From assembly GCA_015679605.1 (NCBI GenBank), contig JAAAVE010000024.1, forward strand, positions 1-45,504: a DNA stretch of 45,504 nucleotides, given 5' to 3'. The translations under genes were made by a program, and so were the position numbers. The stretch's first letter is position 1, and every line of letters starts with the position of its first letter. This DNA comes from Podila epigama (taxonomy: Eukaryota > Mortierellomycota > Mortierellomycetes > Mortierellales > Mortierellaceae). Under the pieces are notes generated by a model. The model saw nothing but the letters and a program-made list of their open reading frames with translations. It did not search any database and was not told where the DNA came from. Shown piece after piece: positions 1-11,800 of this stretch.

Positions 1-36
1 AAAGAAAAAAGAAAAAAGAAAAAAGAAAAAAAAAAA
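1..36. repeat. (GAAAAAA)n A-rich simple repeat at window edge
   Basis: Four G residues are spaced by runs of six A, ending in A12. The tract lies in the next intron of the gamma-tubulin gene, just past the donor at 41-40 on the minus strand, where it reads as a T-rich sequence. Confidence 0.8.
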
Positions 37-41
37 CATAC

Positions 42-1518
42 ATCCGTAGGATCAGCTTCTCCCTGAATAATATTGAGAATCGAAACGTAACAGCTCTTTT
101 TGGAAGGAGTTGTTGACACCATCCTGTTCTTGGGCTGCAGGAGACGTCGCATCACATCGAGCACTGTTGTCTTGCGCACAGACTTTGTATGATCAGCTCC
201 GTCGCTTGTGAAAGGTGTGTAAGAAGTCTGCAGAAAGTGACATTTGGGTGTTGGAATGAGCGATGCAATCATGCCCACAAGGTCGTTGTTCATATATCCT
301 GGGTATCGCAATGTCGTCGTGCTTGCAGACATTACTGTAGAGACCTATACAGTAAGAAAAGAAAAAAGAGTGAAATGATTAGGTGGCATACTTGCGTTCT
401 TGGTATCTCTCGTACGTAGAGGCAAAACGATGGTTCAATCTTTCTTTGAGACGCTACATAGCGAATATCGCCTTACAAGCTGATTTGTTTGCGCGAATGT
501 TGGGTTGGGAATATGAAGTCGGTCGCAGGCGATTCGGGTCAAGGCAGCATTATCCAATACAACGACACAATCTGCGTTCTGTGTCAACCGCTTCAGACTG
601 AGCATGCTATTGTATGGCTGAACAACCACATCCGACATTTCTTCGTTATTTGGAAAGACAGAGTAGGTCTGGATCAACTTTTTAGGGTAGCGATCGTTCA
701 GTCGCTCCAAAAGAAACGATCCCAGTCCCGAGCCTGTTCCTCCTGCAATCGAGTGCAGCAACATAAAGCCCTCCAATGAGTCACTCCCGTCTGCCTCCCG
801 GTCCAGCTTCTCGAGAATCTCTTCCGCTTCACGCTCTCCTGATCCGTATCCCAAAGACCAATTATTTCCTGCACCGCCACCATCCTTGGACAAAAAGATG
901 TTTTCTGGGTTGTAGAGGTTGGCATAGGCTGATGTTGTGATCGTGTTGATGACCTGTCATTAACCATAGAACGGTGCTGTTAGTGGTTGTATAATAAAAG
1001 TAAATGCAACAAGCTATCATCTTTTTTTCCAGATCAAATTCATACTCTTGGCTCAAGATCAAGAAGAATCGCGCGTGGAATATAATGTTCATCATCAGCC
1101 TATTATATAGGACACGTAAATACATATAAAAAAAGAGCTTGTGGGGTTAGATGAAAAAGTCATGGTCAGATACCCAAAAAAAAGTGCCTCCTCTGGTCAC
1201 GATTTTCCTTGATACCTGATAAAAGAAAACGTCCTTGCGGTCTCCAGTCTCTGTCGCAAAATCTTCAAGGGTTCCGTCCTTACTAATACCATGTTCAGCA
1301 CACAGCTGTGCCCAAAACTCTTGCCCAACTATGATTGCAAAATTGCGAAAAGTGTGTGGTTAGATTCGTGCCAATGAAGTGATCTTGTTTTCACAATGCC
1401 AAAGTTTCACTTTTTTTTCGAATCCTTTTCTATCGTGTATTGAATGGCCAAAACTAAAGGAAAACTTGCTTTGGTTGCCGCATTGTCCTGCTTGGATGGT
1501 AATGATTTCGCGTGGCAT
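42..1518 (-). CDS. TUBG1: gamma-tubulin, partial (C-terminus beyond window)
   Basis: Gamma-tubulin nucleates microtubules in the gamma-tubulin ring complex at spindle pole bodies. Exons read on the minus strand: 1518-1470, 1328-1216, 1099-1046, 953-477 and 344-42, giving 332 codons. The frame stays open through every junction and the protein is colinear with known gamma-tubulins: N-terminus [16 protein letters not shown], then the GTP-binding GGTGSGLGS loop, then [12 protein letters not shown] at the window edge. About 115 C-terminal residues, including helix H12, should lie further left after a donor at 41-40. The first intron (1469-1329) only keeps frame with a GC donor (A|GCAAGT); the nearest GT alternative breaks the frame. 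The start ATG is fixed by the family N-terminus. The gene diverges from EIF1AD across a 326-bp spacer. Confidence 0.96.
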
Positions 1519-1844
1519 GGTTGGATTTGGTCAAGAAACGTTCAGTCAGAGAGAAACTTCATTCGCCACTGAGAAAGTTTAAAGCTGGCCGAGTAACAAA
1601 AAAAAAGCAAGTGGGAAAAAAAATGTGACCCTTAAGATCAAATTCTGGTAGTTGGAGCTTCGCCCCACAACGACGAAGGAGGAAAGAGCAAAAAAAAAAA
1701 AAAAAAAAAAAAAAAATCAGATTCAAAATACATTCATCCATCCTTCTACATCAACCATTTGCAGCAAACGAAAATAAAAACAGCAACCCATTTTTTTTCC
1801 CACATACAACACCGAAAAACACATCGACACATCAAAACTTCGAC
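1519..1844. promoter_or_regulatory. divergent spacer gamma-tubulin / EIF1AD
   Basis: This 326-bp intergenic region must hold the promoters and 5' UTRs of both flanking genes. It contains a 27-A homopolymer at 1690-1716. I see no clear TATA box or other recognisable element. Confidence 0.6.
1690..1716 (+). repeat. A27 homopolymer
   Basis: There are 27 consecutive A residues between two divergent genes. Poly(dA:dT) tracts of this kind are known to keep promoters nucleosome-poor; that role here is inference. Confidence 0.9.
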
Positions 1845-2424
1845 ATGTCTAGAAGAAAGCAGGCCACAACTGATATCATCACTGATATTCCGGAACTGGA
1901 GGAAGGACAGCGCTTTGGCCGTGTCCTTGGATCAAGAGGAAAGAACATCCACGAGGTCCAGTTCCAAGATGGAGAGGAGATCTTGGTGACCCTGCCACCA
2001 AAGTTTAGAAGTCTGGTTTGGGTCAAGCGAGGTAAAAAAAGGATCAAGTTTCATGCCTTGATGGATTGAATAGATGATAGGTGACATTTTTACTCACTCT
2101 TTTGCTTTTTTGCCTTTTGATGTTCAAACTTCACCATTAGGCAGCTATGTGATCATTCAACCAGCAGAGGAAGAAGACAAGACTAAAGTGGCTGGAGATA
2201 TCGCAGCAGTACTATTCCCCGATCATATCAAGGCCTACAAGCAGCAGGGGATCTGGCCATTCGAAGACCAACTCTCCAAATCAAACATTAACGATATCAG
2301 CGACAATGACTCTGAGGATGGAAGCGATAATGACAATGACTTGTTTGTCAACAACAATCGGCCTGTCATGGAAGAGTCTGAAAGCGAAAGTGATAGTGAT
2401 GAGGAGAGTGACGACGAGCAATAA
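1845..2424 (+). CDS. EIF1AD: EIF1AD-like RNA-binding protein (eIF1A-type OB fold)
   Basis: Two exons, 1845-2031 and 2141-2424, encode 156 aa. Residues about 20-100 form an S1/eIF1A-type OB fold (GRVLGSRGKNIHEVQ, then LPPKFRSLVWVKRG and an I-I-x-P strand). This is followed by a helical segment ending near GIWPFEDQ and an acidic Ser/Asp/Glu tail. The tail carries DLFVNNNR, which matches the conserved DLFVNTNR of animal EIF1AD. That and the short basic N-terminus separate it from true eIF1A. The 109-bp intron has canonical ends (GT at 2032, AG at 2139-2140) and splits a Gly codon. EIF1AD is a nuclear protein linked to stress response and late 40S maturation in animals; its role in fungi is inferred. 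Confidence 0.93.
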
Positions 2425-2908
2425 GGACTGGACTGCATTACGCTCCATCCTCCTCCTTTTTTTTGGAACATTATAGAAAGGAAGTCGGATCAAAAGAAGA
2501 AAAAAGCTGCATACCATCGTTATGATTGTTTTCTTCTTGACATTGTCCAACTTCCAACCAACATTATGCATTTTTTACCACCTCGTCAGCCAGCATTATC
2601 ATCCTCAATATATTTTTTCCCACCATCATCTTCATTGTTCCACCGGTCAAGGAAGTTCACAGAAACAGAGTACAGTTGAACTTTGGTCTTTTTTTTTTCG
2701 ATGTCGTTGTTCTCTGTGCTCCGGAATAAACTAAAGAATACAAACAAAGATGTGCTCCTCAGAACGTATCTTTATGCTCCATGTATTTTTTTTCAGTGTG
2801 CAATGTCAATATCGTTTGTTATTTCATACAATGACCTTTGCTCTTATTATTGTTACCATCTATTGCGCTTTGTAAATAAAAGACGTGATATTCGGATATT
2901 CTGATATT
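2425..2908. terminator. convergent 3' region EIF1AD / CDK1
   Basis: This 484-bp spacer lies between two convergent stop codons and is AT- and T-rich with no gene. Two AATAAA hexamers on the plus strand (2725-2730 and 2875-2880) are candidate poly(A) signals for EIF1AD; the second sits only 29 bp from the CDK1 stop codon. Confidence 0.55.
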
Positions 2909-4684
2909 CTAAGTACGGTTCACAAATCGATTGTTCTCCCTAGGTGTACCACCTGTAAAATATGGGTGAAGAAGAGCTATAAGAGGGAAAAAGAAGCAAG
3001 AAAAAAAAAAGGGAAAACAACAAAGGTGTATGATGACCTGATGAGTTTCAGAACCAGTATGTGTATTCAGTATTAGAAAAAAAATGCAGTATGCTCTGAC
3101 AGAGCCGCTTACCTCTCTTGGCCGAGATGCGCTTTGCTGGGTCATATTCAATCAATTGCGAGAGGAGGTTGAGACCATCATTATCGAGGTTGGGAATGAC
3201 TGTCTTTAGATCGACCTTTGGCCATTGTGGAAAAGCTGAACTCCAGTCCTTGAGTTGTGACACACCGGGCCAAATCGTCTCGTTAGGTGTTCCACACACT
3301 CGAAAGATCCTGAACATCTCATCAATCTCAGAGTCGCCTGGGAAGAGCGCCTTTTTGGTGACCATCTCGGCAAAAATACATCCAATGCTCCACATGTCGA
3401 CAGCAGTAGAATAATGCCGCAAGCCCATTAGGATCTCGGGTGCTCTGTACCATAAGGTGACTACCTCATGGGTATAAGTTCGCAGAGGAATGCCGAATGC
3501 ACGCGCCAGTCCAAAGTCTGCAAGCTTCAAGTTTCGTTTCTCATCAATGAGTAAATTCTGTGGCTTCAAGTCTCTATGGAGGATACGGCGTGCATGACAG
3601 AATTCCACTCCTCGGATCAGTTGATACATGTACTCCTGGAAAAAGACATTTTTTTTTCTGCTCGTCAGTTTGTCCATGACACTATGCTATGACGTTGTAT
3701 AAAAGGCACCAGGGATAGCAGTGTTTCAAGTTTCCTCATCCTACCTTGACCTGATCCAATGGAAGGCCACCGTCATTGGTGTGAACAGTATCCATGTACT
3801 TTTTCAGATCCAGGTTCAAATACTCAAATACCAAAAACAGCTTATTTTCTTCATGGATGATATCGAGTAGCCTAGGAGCGCCCGAGTAGAATGCAGTGCA
3901 CGGTACAACAAGCACAGGTACGTACAACAACGTGCGCGTGAAAGAAAGAACGAAAGAAAGAAAGAAAGCGAGTAAAAGTGAGTCTTACTCCTCCAGAGTA
4001 TAGAGTATTTGGGTGCAACATTCCGACTTGTCTCTCTCCTTGGAAAAAAAATAGGAGGCGGGGGACAGCAGATCAGACCATTGACCATTCGACTGTATCC
4101 TATTTTTTTTCCGCTCGTTCTTGTTAGCAAGAACAAAACTATCGCTTGCTTATAGTACTTACTGGACAATGTGTTCGTGCCGAAGTTCTTTGAGAAGTGA
4201 GATCTCACGGATAGCTGTGCTGGGAACACCTGTTGAGACAAAAAATATACAGATGATCAAGACAAAAGGAGACGATCAGGGAAAAACTACGTGCTAGTTT
4301 CAAGTAGCACATGGTGGCAACAGCCCTTTGCAAGTGGAATATTACTTGGGGCTTGAAGAGATTCCCATTCTGTTACCTTCGTCCTCATTCTCCAGTCGAA
4401 TCTTTTTCATGGCGACTACCCTCCCCGTGACCCTTTCACTAAGGGGTGGGTAATCAAGCAAGCAAGCAAAGGGTTAGTTGCGGAAATAAAAGTGTAATGA
4501 CATGCAAGCAAGGTTTTGGTTATCCAAGGGGTATTTGGTGCCTTGTTTTCCGACATGCATGTGCATGTATAGCGAGTGAGTGAGTGAATGAAATGAAATG
4601 AATGAATGCACCTTACGTTGCTTTGTAGACGACACCGTAGGTTCCCTCGCCAATCTTTTCAAGCTTTTGGTATGCGTCAGTCAT
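2909..4684 (-). CDS. CDK1: cyclin-dependent kinase 1 (Cdc28/Cdc2)
   Basis: The master cell-cycle Ser/Thr kinase, complete at 304 aa. Six exons on the minus strand: 4684-4617, 4438-4377, 4229-4163, 3871-3745, 3635-3113 and 2976-2909, all with GT-AG introns and consistent phase. Visible features are the Gly-rich loop GEGTYGVV with inhibitory sites T15/Y16, catalytic K34, a canonical PSTAIRE helix (residues 46-52), HRDLKPQN (128-135), DFG (148-150), the activation-loop Thr in YTHE (T163), and WYRAPE. The residues around the loop ([16 protein letters not shown]) and the C-terminal HPYF follow Cdc28/Cdc2 rather than CDK5 or Pho85. Insertions such as [12 protein letters not shown] before helix E resemble Mucoromycota/Mortierella-type Cdc2. 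Intron 3 (4162-3872) carries a GAAA/CTTT simple repeat. Confidence 0.97.
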
Positions 4685-5393
4685 TGTTGTGAGTGTATGT
4701 GTATGTGAATGAATGAATGAATGAGTGTTGTTGTTGAAACAAAGGGACTATGAGAAGAAGAAGGAGGAGGAGGAGTTGCGTTTTTTTTTTTTTTTTGGAC
4801 TGTCCTTTTTTTTTTAATTGCGTAAAATTCGTCTGCCACCTTCAGGACGACCCTCAATTGAGAGCTACAAAGGCTGAAAGAACGACAGATATCAGTGTCA
4901 AATCAAAGGGCACGTTTTGTGCCACTGTTTTCCTGTTTTAATTTGTAAATCATCCTGCTCTTTTTTTCTTCTTCTTCTTGGCCTTCTTCTTCTTTGTCGT
5001 CTCCTTCGTTCTACACGTAGACGTGTAGACATGATACTGTACAAAGGAAGGACAGACCAAAAGAGGTGCGTGCAATAATGTTTGTACGAATGAATGTGCA
5101 GTAGGGGCAATTTCTCCTTGAGCGTGACATTGCATAGGGCGGGAACATTCGCTGTCCAATCAAAAGGCAAAGCTATTTTTTTTTGGATCCATCCCTACTC
5201 GTTTTGGATGGCATTTGTTCGCCTTTTTCTTTTTCTTTTCTCCCCTTTGTCTTTTGTGCAACGGCTCTCATTCACCTTTTTTTCTTGTGAATTTAATTTA
5301 CATTCAATTTCATCTTTTCTTCATTCTTCATTCCTTTCCATTGACAAAAAAATCATTTATTATTTTCCCACGTTACTCTTCCTCACCTCTGAC
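4685..5393. promoter_or_regulatory. divergent promoter region CDK1 / M64 peptidase
   Basis: This 709-bp spacer holds GAATG repeats just upstream of CDK1 (about 4706-4726), a GGA-rich tract (4752-4776), a T16 run (4782-4797) and pyrimidine-rich DNA before the peptidase gene. No gene is supported; upstream ATGs that extend the peptidase frame look like 5' leader. Confidence 0.5.
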
Positions 5394-7910
5394 ATGCATC
5401 CATGTCTCTTCTTGACCACAGCAGTGGCTCTGGTCTCGCTGGTCTCCCAGGTCACTGCTTCAACAACTATCTATCCCAATGATGAAAGTGAAGGTGCAGG
5501 CTTCTACTCTCTCATCCAGCGTGTCACCACCGTCTCCCCTACAAACAACAACCGTGTTCGTGAGTGCGCAGTCATCGACCGTGGCGAGACACAGGCCTAC
5601 CGAAACCTGGCTCCCTTCAACAACCAGAAACAAATGGTCAACATCTTTAGTCGCAACACCCACGACGAGCGGGCTCCCCATGGCGCTCATCAGCACGCTT
5701 CTCTCACTCAGGGCGATAACGAACACAGCTCTGTAGAATTGTTTGAGCTCAACACCAACCACAGAGACATTTGGTCTGACATGGAGCAGAGCTTTGTAGG
5801 CAGGGCATGTGACACTGTGAAGGACCTCGAGGAACCAGAGGACGAGGCACCTGACAGCGGCCTTGGATCTGCACTCGAGCAAAGCTATGGCGCACGAGTA
5901 CAGGATGTCTTTAGAAGACCCAAGGGTGTTGACAAAGACTATTCGTTGCAAGAAGGAGACGAAGTCGTACGTATACACACATGCATCCAGCACATGCATT
6001 GGCCGATTTCTTGTTTGTTGAATGCAAATGTTGTCAGTCATGTTATTGATGACTTCTTTTTTCTCACGCACATACTCACATGCTCTATCCAATCCATGAA
6101 ACCTGTTGGAGAACAATAGCGCAAACTTGTTGATAGTGGCCCAGACAAGAACAGAGTGGGCATCGTCTTTATGGGTGATGGCTACACCTTGGAAGAACGC
6201 GACAAATTCTTTGCCGACATGGAGCGACTTGTCAATGGTACAGTTATCGTGGAGTAAAAGTTTTTTAACTCTCTTCTATCCGAATTCAACAATTTTGATA
6301 TGCTGACTTTCACCTCTCATAACTCGCTCTCCTAGACATGTTTGTCGGTGATACTTTTGAATCTTTCCTGCCACTCTTCAATGTCTATGCTCTGTTTAGA
6401 CCTTCCAAGGAGAGTGGCATCGGCACCCAGGGCAAGTGGCGAGACACCCCTTTCAGACTCTACCGTGACGGAACTGAGCTCCGCGGCATTTACTGCGCCG
6501 ATCCTCGCGCTGCCAAGCAGGCTTGCCATGCCGTTGGAAAGTATGCCTGTGATTTCCCCAGCTTGATTGGCAACGATCCCTACTAGTAAGTCTATTTCAT
6601 GATGTCCAACTCTACATGTTACGTTTATTTTCACGAATATATATATAGCGGTTTAACATACTCAAGTCCATATTCATTCATTTTACTCTGTCTACTTGAA
6701 ATAGTGGTGGCCTTGGTGGTCAGTTTGTCATTTCAACCAGCTCCAACAAGTCTGGAACTGTCGTTCTGCGCCATGAACTTGGCCACAGTTTGATTGACGT
6801 TGGTGAAGTAAGAAGAAGCGAAAAACATTTTTGCTCCAATAGACTTGAATGACCCTTTGCACTAGTCAAATGGTTCCTCACAGACAGAAAGAGACATAAG
6901 CAAGAATCATTAACATCTTTTCAACATTCACACATTCACACATTCACACATAGGAATACGACGGTGGTCAGGTCTACAGTGGAGTGAACGCTGAGAGATG
7001 GAGCATCCAAAACATTAAATGGAAGCATTGGCTGACGGACGATGTGCCTCGCGAAGAAAAGAACGTACTCCGTGCTCAGGATTATGCTTGGTATGACCTG
7101 GCCAAGGGACCCTACAAGGTCAAGTTTGAATCGAATGGCGAGTTCAAACGATGGAGCCTCAAGATCAGTCACTCTGGAGTTGATACAGACGATTCGTTTG
7201 AGGTCTATCTGGATGGAAAGCGCCTCAGTTGGACTAGCCCTGGTGGATACGACCGTGACTTTTCCGAATGGTTCGGTGACGAGGGCTTCAGCGCTGGATC
7301 ACACGAGATTGAGTTTAGACAGGGAGCAAAGTACGATAACGAACCTGTGGATGCAACACGCCCTATCCGTCAGCTCTGCTCCGTGACGATGCACGAGTTC
7401 ATGGGAGAGGACCAGTACCGTTATGACAACTCGATCATCTCTGCCTACCCAACGTATGATATCCGTGGACGCAAGACTTGGCGCCCAAGCAACGAGTTTT
7501 GTTTGATGCGCAACATGACCTCGACTCATTTCTGTTCTGTTTGCAAAGAGGGACTCTGGCACCGTCTGTTGAGTAAGGCCAGTATCCTGGACGAGATCCA
7601 GGTGGACTGCGAGAGTGATAGCACTGGTGGCAGACAGTTTGAGATTTCAACAAAGCTCATTCCTCTGGGACAGTTCCGTGAGGATCAATCCAAGCGCAGC
7701 GAGGGGGAAGTATACGAGGCGCGTTGGTTCAAGAATGGAGCACACCAGACCCAATATGACAACCAGTTCCGAATCCAGGTGCCAGGATCGGACGAAGGCA
7801 TCTGGGAGGTCAAGGTAGAGTTCAAGACGCCCCAAGTTCGCAAAGACCCACGGGGTCTGCTCAAGGCCAGCAAGGTGTTTGTTGTGGCCAAGCGGATGTG
7901 CAATGCCTAG
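5394..7910 (+). CDS. secreted M64 (IgA peptidase family) zinc metallopeptidase
   Basis: Five exons, 5394-5966, 6120-6237, 6336-6585, 6705-6807 and 6954-7910, encode 666 aa. A signal peptide (about residues 1-22, MHPCLFLTTAVALVSLVSQV then TA) indicates secretion. A roughly 190-aa N-terminal region carries acidic stretches. The catalytic core begins with VGIVFMGDGYT, typical of M64, and the zinc site is HELGHSLIDVGEEYD: H337 and H341 as ligands, E338 as catalytic base, with the E-E-Y segment supplying conserved residues. The last intron splits this motif between the two Glu codons. A roughly 310-aa C-terminal part with many Trp, Asp and Cys follows. M64 takes its name from a clostridial IgA protease; substrates of fungal members are unknown and no immune role is implied. 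The start was chosen because it directly precedes the signal peptide, though the frame is open upstream. Confidence 0.9.
6925..6950 (+). repeat. ACATTCAC tandem repeat at intron 3' end
   Basis: Three copies of an 8-bp unit abut the acceptor AG (6952-6953) of the last M64 peptidase intron, so the repeat forms the sequence between the likely branch region and the splice site. Confidence 0.75.
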
Positions 7911-8781
7911 AGAGGCGTCCCGTTTTATACTTTTTTTATGAGAAAGTACAGACATGCTGGAGACATTCATGCTTGTTGTCAACGTCACGATATCTAAATA
8001 CACAAATATTCTTCTATGTCGTATTGAAAGAAACGAGTTCCCCCCCCCTTGGATCGGTTGGTCATGCATTAATGTCCCCAACATGTTTGTAACATGGCCA
8101 AGTCTGTTGAACCCTTTCTTCAATCTCCATGATGAAGGCCACATGTTCAATCCCCTCTTGTCCGCACCCCCTGTTTATGTCATTCGCGTTCGCACGATTT
8201 TTTTTGTTTTTTTATGTTCGTTCGTGTACGGTTGGTAGGGGCAGTCTCCTCTAACAGCATGTGTGCTCATGGGGTCATGCACGCGAGGAAAAGTGGCAAG
8301 GCAAGCAAGCAACGAACAAGTGGTTGGCATGAGCGTAACAAAAAGAACATGGTTTGGATGGATGGATGAGTTGCAGCCTTGTTCATGTTATGTATGTTTG
8401 TTGACCATGCGCAAAAAGCCAGCTCCCTTTTTGTTCTCTTTTCTCACTTTTCTCTTTCTCTCTCTCTTTCTCCTCTTCTTTTCTCTCTCCTTTTATGTGT
8501 TTGCCATCTTCCACACAAAGAGACACACAGACACAGACATCCACATCCACATCCATATCAAAAAATAGACATTCCCATTCCACTTTTGTCATTTTCTTCT
8601 ACTTTTTACTTTGACGCTTTGGTCAGAACTAGTTGGCACGTACAGCTTCCCATATTTTTTTAAACATTCATCGTATATTCATATCGACACTGGCTCATTC
8701 GTTGGCACTAGTTGGCACAGGAAAGACAGAGCACAGACAGGACACATTCATTCAGTCAAAGTAGGAGAAACCAGGACACAA

Positions 8782-8814
<33 letters not shown>

Positions 8815-8859
8815 AAAACACGAATTTATCCTATCCATCGTACGGTACAATTGAAAAAG
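7911..8859. other. intergenic, M64 3' end to RhoGAP promoter
   Basis: 949 bp without a supportable gene. It holds a C9 run near 8041, a pyrimidine-rich stretch at 8440-8500 typical of fungal core promoters, and the CA microsatellite just before the RhoGAP start. A long open frame upstream of 8860 is continuous with the RhoGAP frame but is low-complexity leader. Confidence 0.5.
8789..8812 (+). repeat. (CA)12 microsatellite
   Basis: Twelve perfect CA units lie in the presumed 5' UTR, about 47 bp before the RhoGAP start codon, followed by an A-rich run. Confidence 0.92.
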
Positions 8860-11800
8860 ATGATGCTCTCTGGAAGGTCGTCTGCCGAAAAGGCGGAACG
8901 ACGTGCTGCCAAGACACAGTCGCTCTATGTTGCGACTCCTTCTTCCTCTTCTTTTGCACCCAACGCAACCTCGTCTGGGTTCATTGCACACCATCATCGG
9001 CACCACCAACTTCAACAACAACAGCAACAGCAACAGGAACAACACCAGTCCTTCCCAACCATCTCAACCACCAACAAACCCCTTGACAATACCTCAAGTT
9101 CTCATACTCCCAAATCGCCAAAGAAGGTGCGCCCATTCTCGATGATGTTCATGCACCCCCAAGAAGAGTCTTTGAAGCAACAGCAGTACTCACTCCAACA
9201 TGGACCAGGAGATCATTCGATCCATGGTGGAGGAGGAGACCCTCACCTCCAACATCACAACTTTCAACAACAACAACATCAACAACAACTAGTGCCCGAA
9301 TCCGATGAAGACTTTGTACCAGACTCACACTCACTAGGTTGTTCGTCCGTCGACTATGGTGAAAACGATATGCGGGATGTGGACACTGACACTCGCACGC
9401 TCATCGCTCACTTGACTGATCTCGACGTACGTCCCTTTTTTATTTTTTTTGGTTGATGTTGTTTTTTTTTGTCTTTGATGTCTTTGTTGATACACCCACC
9501 TCACTCCTTTTGTCCCTCGTTTCTTTCTCTTTTTTTTTCCACATTGTCATACGTAACTGGGAGGCTGAAGGAGATTTGACACTTGTTGGGGATGAGAACA
9601 TAAAAAAAACACGCGTGATCAATGTGAAAGCGGTGTTTTTTTTTTGGGTCTCCTTCGTGTGTCCATTGGACACCTTGAAAGGGGTGTTTGGAGAAGGGGG
9701 GAAATAGGAAATACTCTATTTTAACGTCTTTTTGGTTCTTTCATTCTATAGTCAGGTTTGCCAATACTACTGGAAAGAGTCAAGCAGAACCTCCATTCAT
9801 GCAAGGTAAATATATGAGATGAAAGCAGCTGGGGCAGGAAAAAAAAATAGTTAATATCCACAATTGTGCTTCAATGACGCGAGTCCAGATATGCACCTCT
9901 TTATTCAAAAAAAAATCTCATCGAAATCGGTTCCATACTCTACTTTTTTTTTTCTCTTTCAACTCCAACCTCATCCGGGATGAGGATAGGATTTAATCTC
10001 ATTTCTCAAAAAGCGGTCCGTGATGGAAGCAGAGTATGGTACCAACATCCTCAAATTGGCTTCAGGTCTCCGTGACACGTACCGTCAACAATCGTCCGAA
10101 GGTCCTATAAACGCTCATGTGAAGCAGGGTTCTTATGGTGAAGGCTGGTCTCTTATCCTTGAAATGCATGAACGTTTGGGAAACAACCGTCTCGAGTTTT
10201 CGCGTGACCTCCAAGTTGTTTCTGAAGAACTGTCGGCTATTTACAAGGAGACAGATCGGAGCCGCAAGCAGGTGCGTTTCTTTGGTGTTTTTCTTTTCGA
10301 TTTGCAACAAAAAGTCATGCATGAAGCACAACACATACACAAAAAAAAATGTGGACTTTTGATACTAACCATATCAATTATAATGACAACAATCAACAAC
10401 AATAACAACAACAACAACAACAACTCCATATCCATGTATCTAATACTTTCAGTTCAAGGAAGCTGGAGCAAAGCAGGAGAGGATTGTTCAGGAACATGAA
10501 CAGAATCTTGAAAAGGCCAAGCAAAAATACGACACGCTCACGGAGGAATGGGAACGAGCCATTTTGCAAAAGGCTGCCGACCCTACCGCACCAAAAAAGA
10601 CAATGTCGAAAACCATGGCCATGAATATTTTTCGACAACCAAAGTCTGTCAGTCAGGTAAAAAAAAATGCTTCTCTGTTTTCTCTTTTTTTTTCTCTCTT
10701 TCGTACCTACCAAATACTAGAGAGTCGATGCTCCATGGGAAGATATAGGCTGTCCTAATGTTCGCATCTACCACAACATCAATTAGCTTCATCGCCAGGA
10801 AGAGGAGGCAAGAGCAAAGGCAACAGCGGCGCATGAACAGTACAAAGCACAACTGGCAAAAACGAACGACATTCGACAGTATTACTTTGCGCGGACACTT
10901 CCAAGCATTCTGAAGGTATTTCACTACATTCTCAATACAATATCGAACCTGTCTGGTTGACGGACAATAAGCAACAGCAATGCTAATACAAAATGACGCG
11001 GCAATGCTTCTATTCCCTTTCGTGTGGATGGGTGAATGTGATAATAGAATCTCAAGGATACTATTGACGAATCGGACATGTCATTGCAGTATTACCTGAT
11101 GCGCTATGGGTACATGTATGAGGACTACTTGATGAAGGACGGTATGGTCCTCACCCCCATCAATGGCACCGATCTCGGCTTGCGAGACCGAGTCGACAAC
11201 ATCAATAAGGACGCAGATCTCCAAGCCTTTATCCATGCTTACTCCACTAAAGCCAACCCTGTTCAACGCGCTGCTGCACCATACCAAGAGTATACCATGG
11301 TAAGGAAAATGGAGCATGCATACCACGTGTGTCCAGTGTGTGTACCTACATCAGCTTCTCTGAAGGAATTGCCTAAGCGAGTCCAAACTGCTTCAATAAT
11401 AACCACCACCCTCAATGTCTGCAACAAAAAAACTCCAATACCATCTCTCTAGTCTGCACAAGCACAGTCCATTATCAACCCAAGACCTATTTTCGGTGTA
11501 GATCTTGCCGAGCAACTCATTCGGGACGAGACTGATCTGCCCGAGATTGTCATCAAGTGTACAGAGGCCATTGAGCGCTATGGCATGGATACACAGGGCA
11601 TTTACCGTGTCTCGGGTGTGACCTCTGTCACCAACCGACTGCGTGCAGCCTTTGACCGCGGTATATACATACATATTTGTAGAACTGTTGCTTGTCTGAA
11701 TTTTCGTTGTGGATGAAATGATCAATTTCTTACAAAAAAAATAATTTTTGTATCGCATGTAACATAGATTGCTCTGCTGTAGACTTGACGACAGATGAAA

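Noticed and set aside
5094-5393. In-frame ATG 300 bp upstream as M64 peptidase start
   Set aside because: The added residues are Phe/Ser-rich leader-like sequence with stretches typical of pyrimidine-rich promoter DNA; the ATG at 5394 directly precedes a clean signal peptide.
8611-8859. In-frame ATG upstream as RhoGAP start
   Set aside because: The extension would translate a CA microsatellite into a Thr-His run; the ATG at 8860 has an A-rich context (GAAAAAGATGATG) and is the better start.
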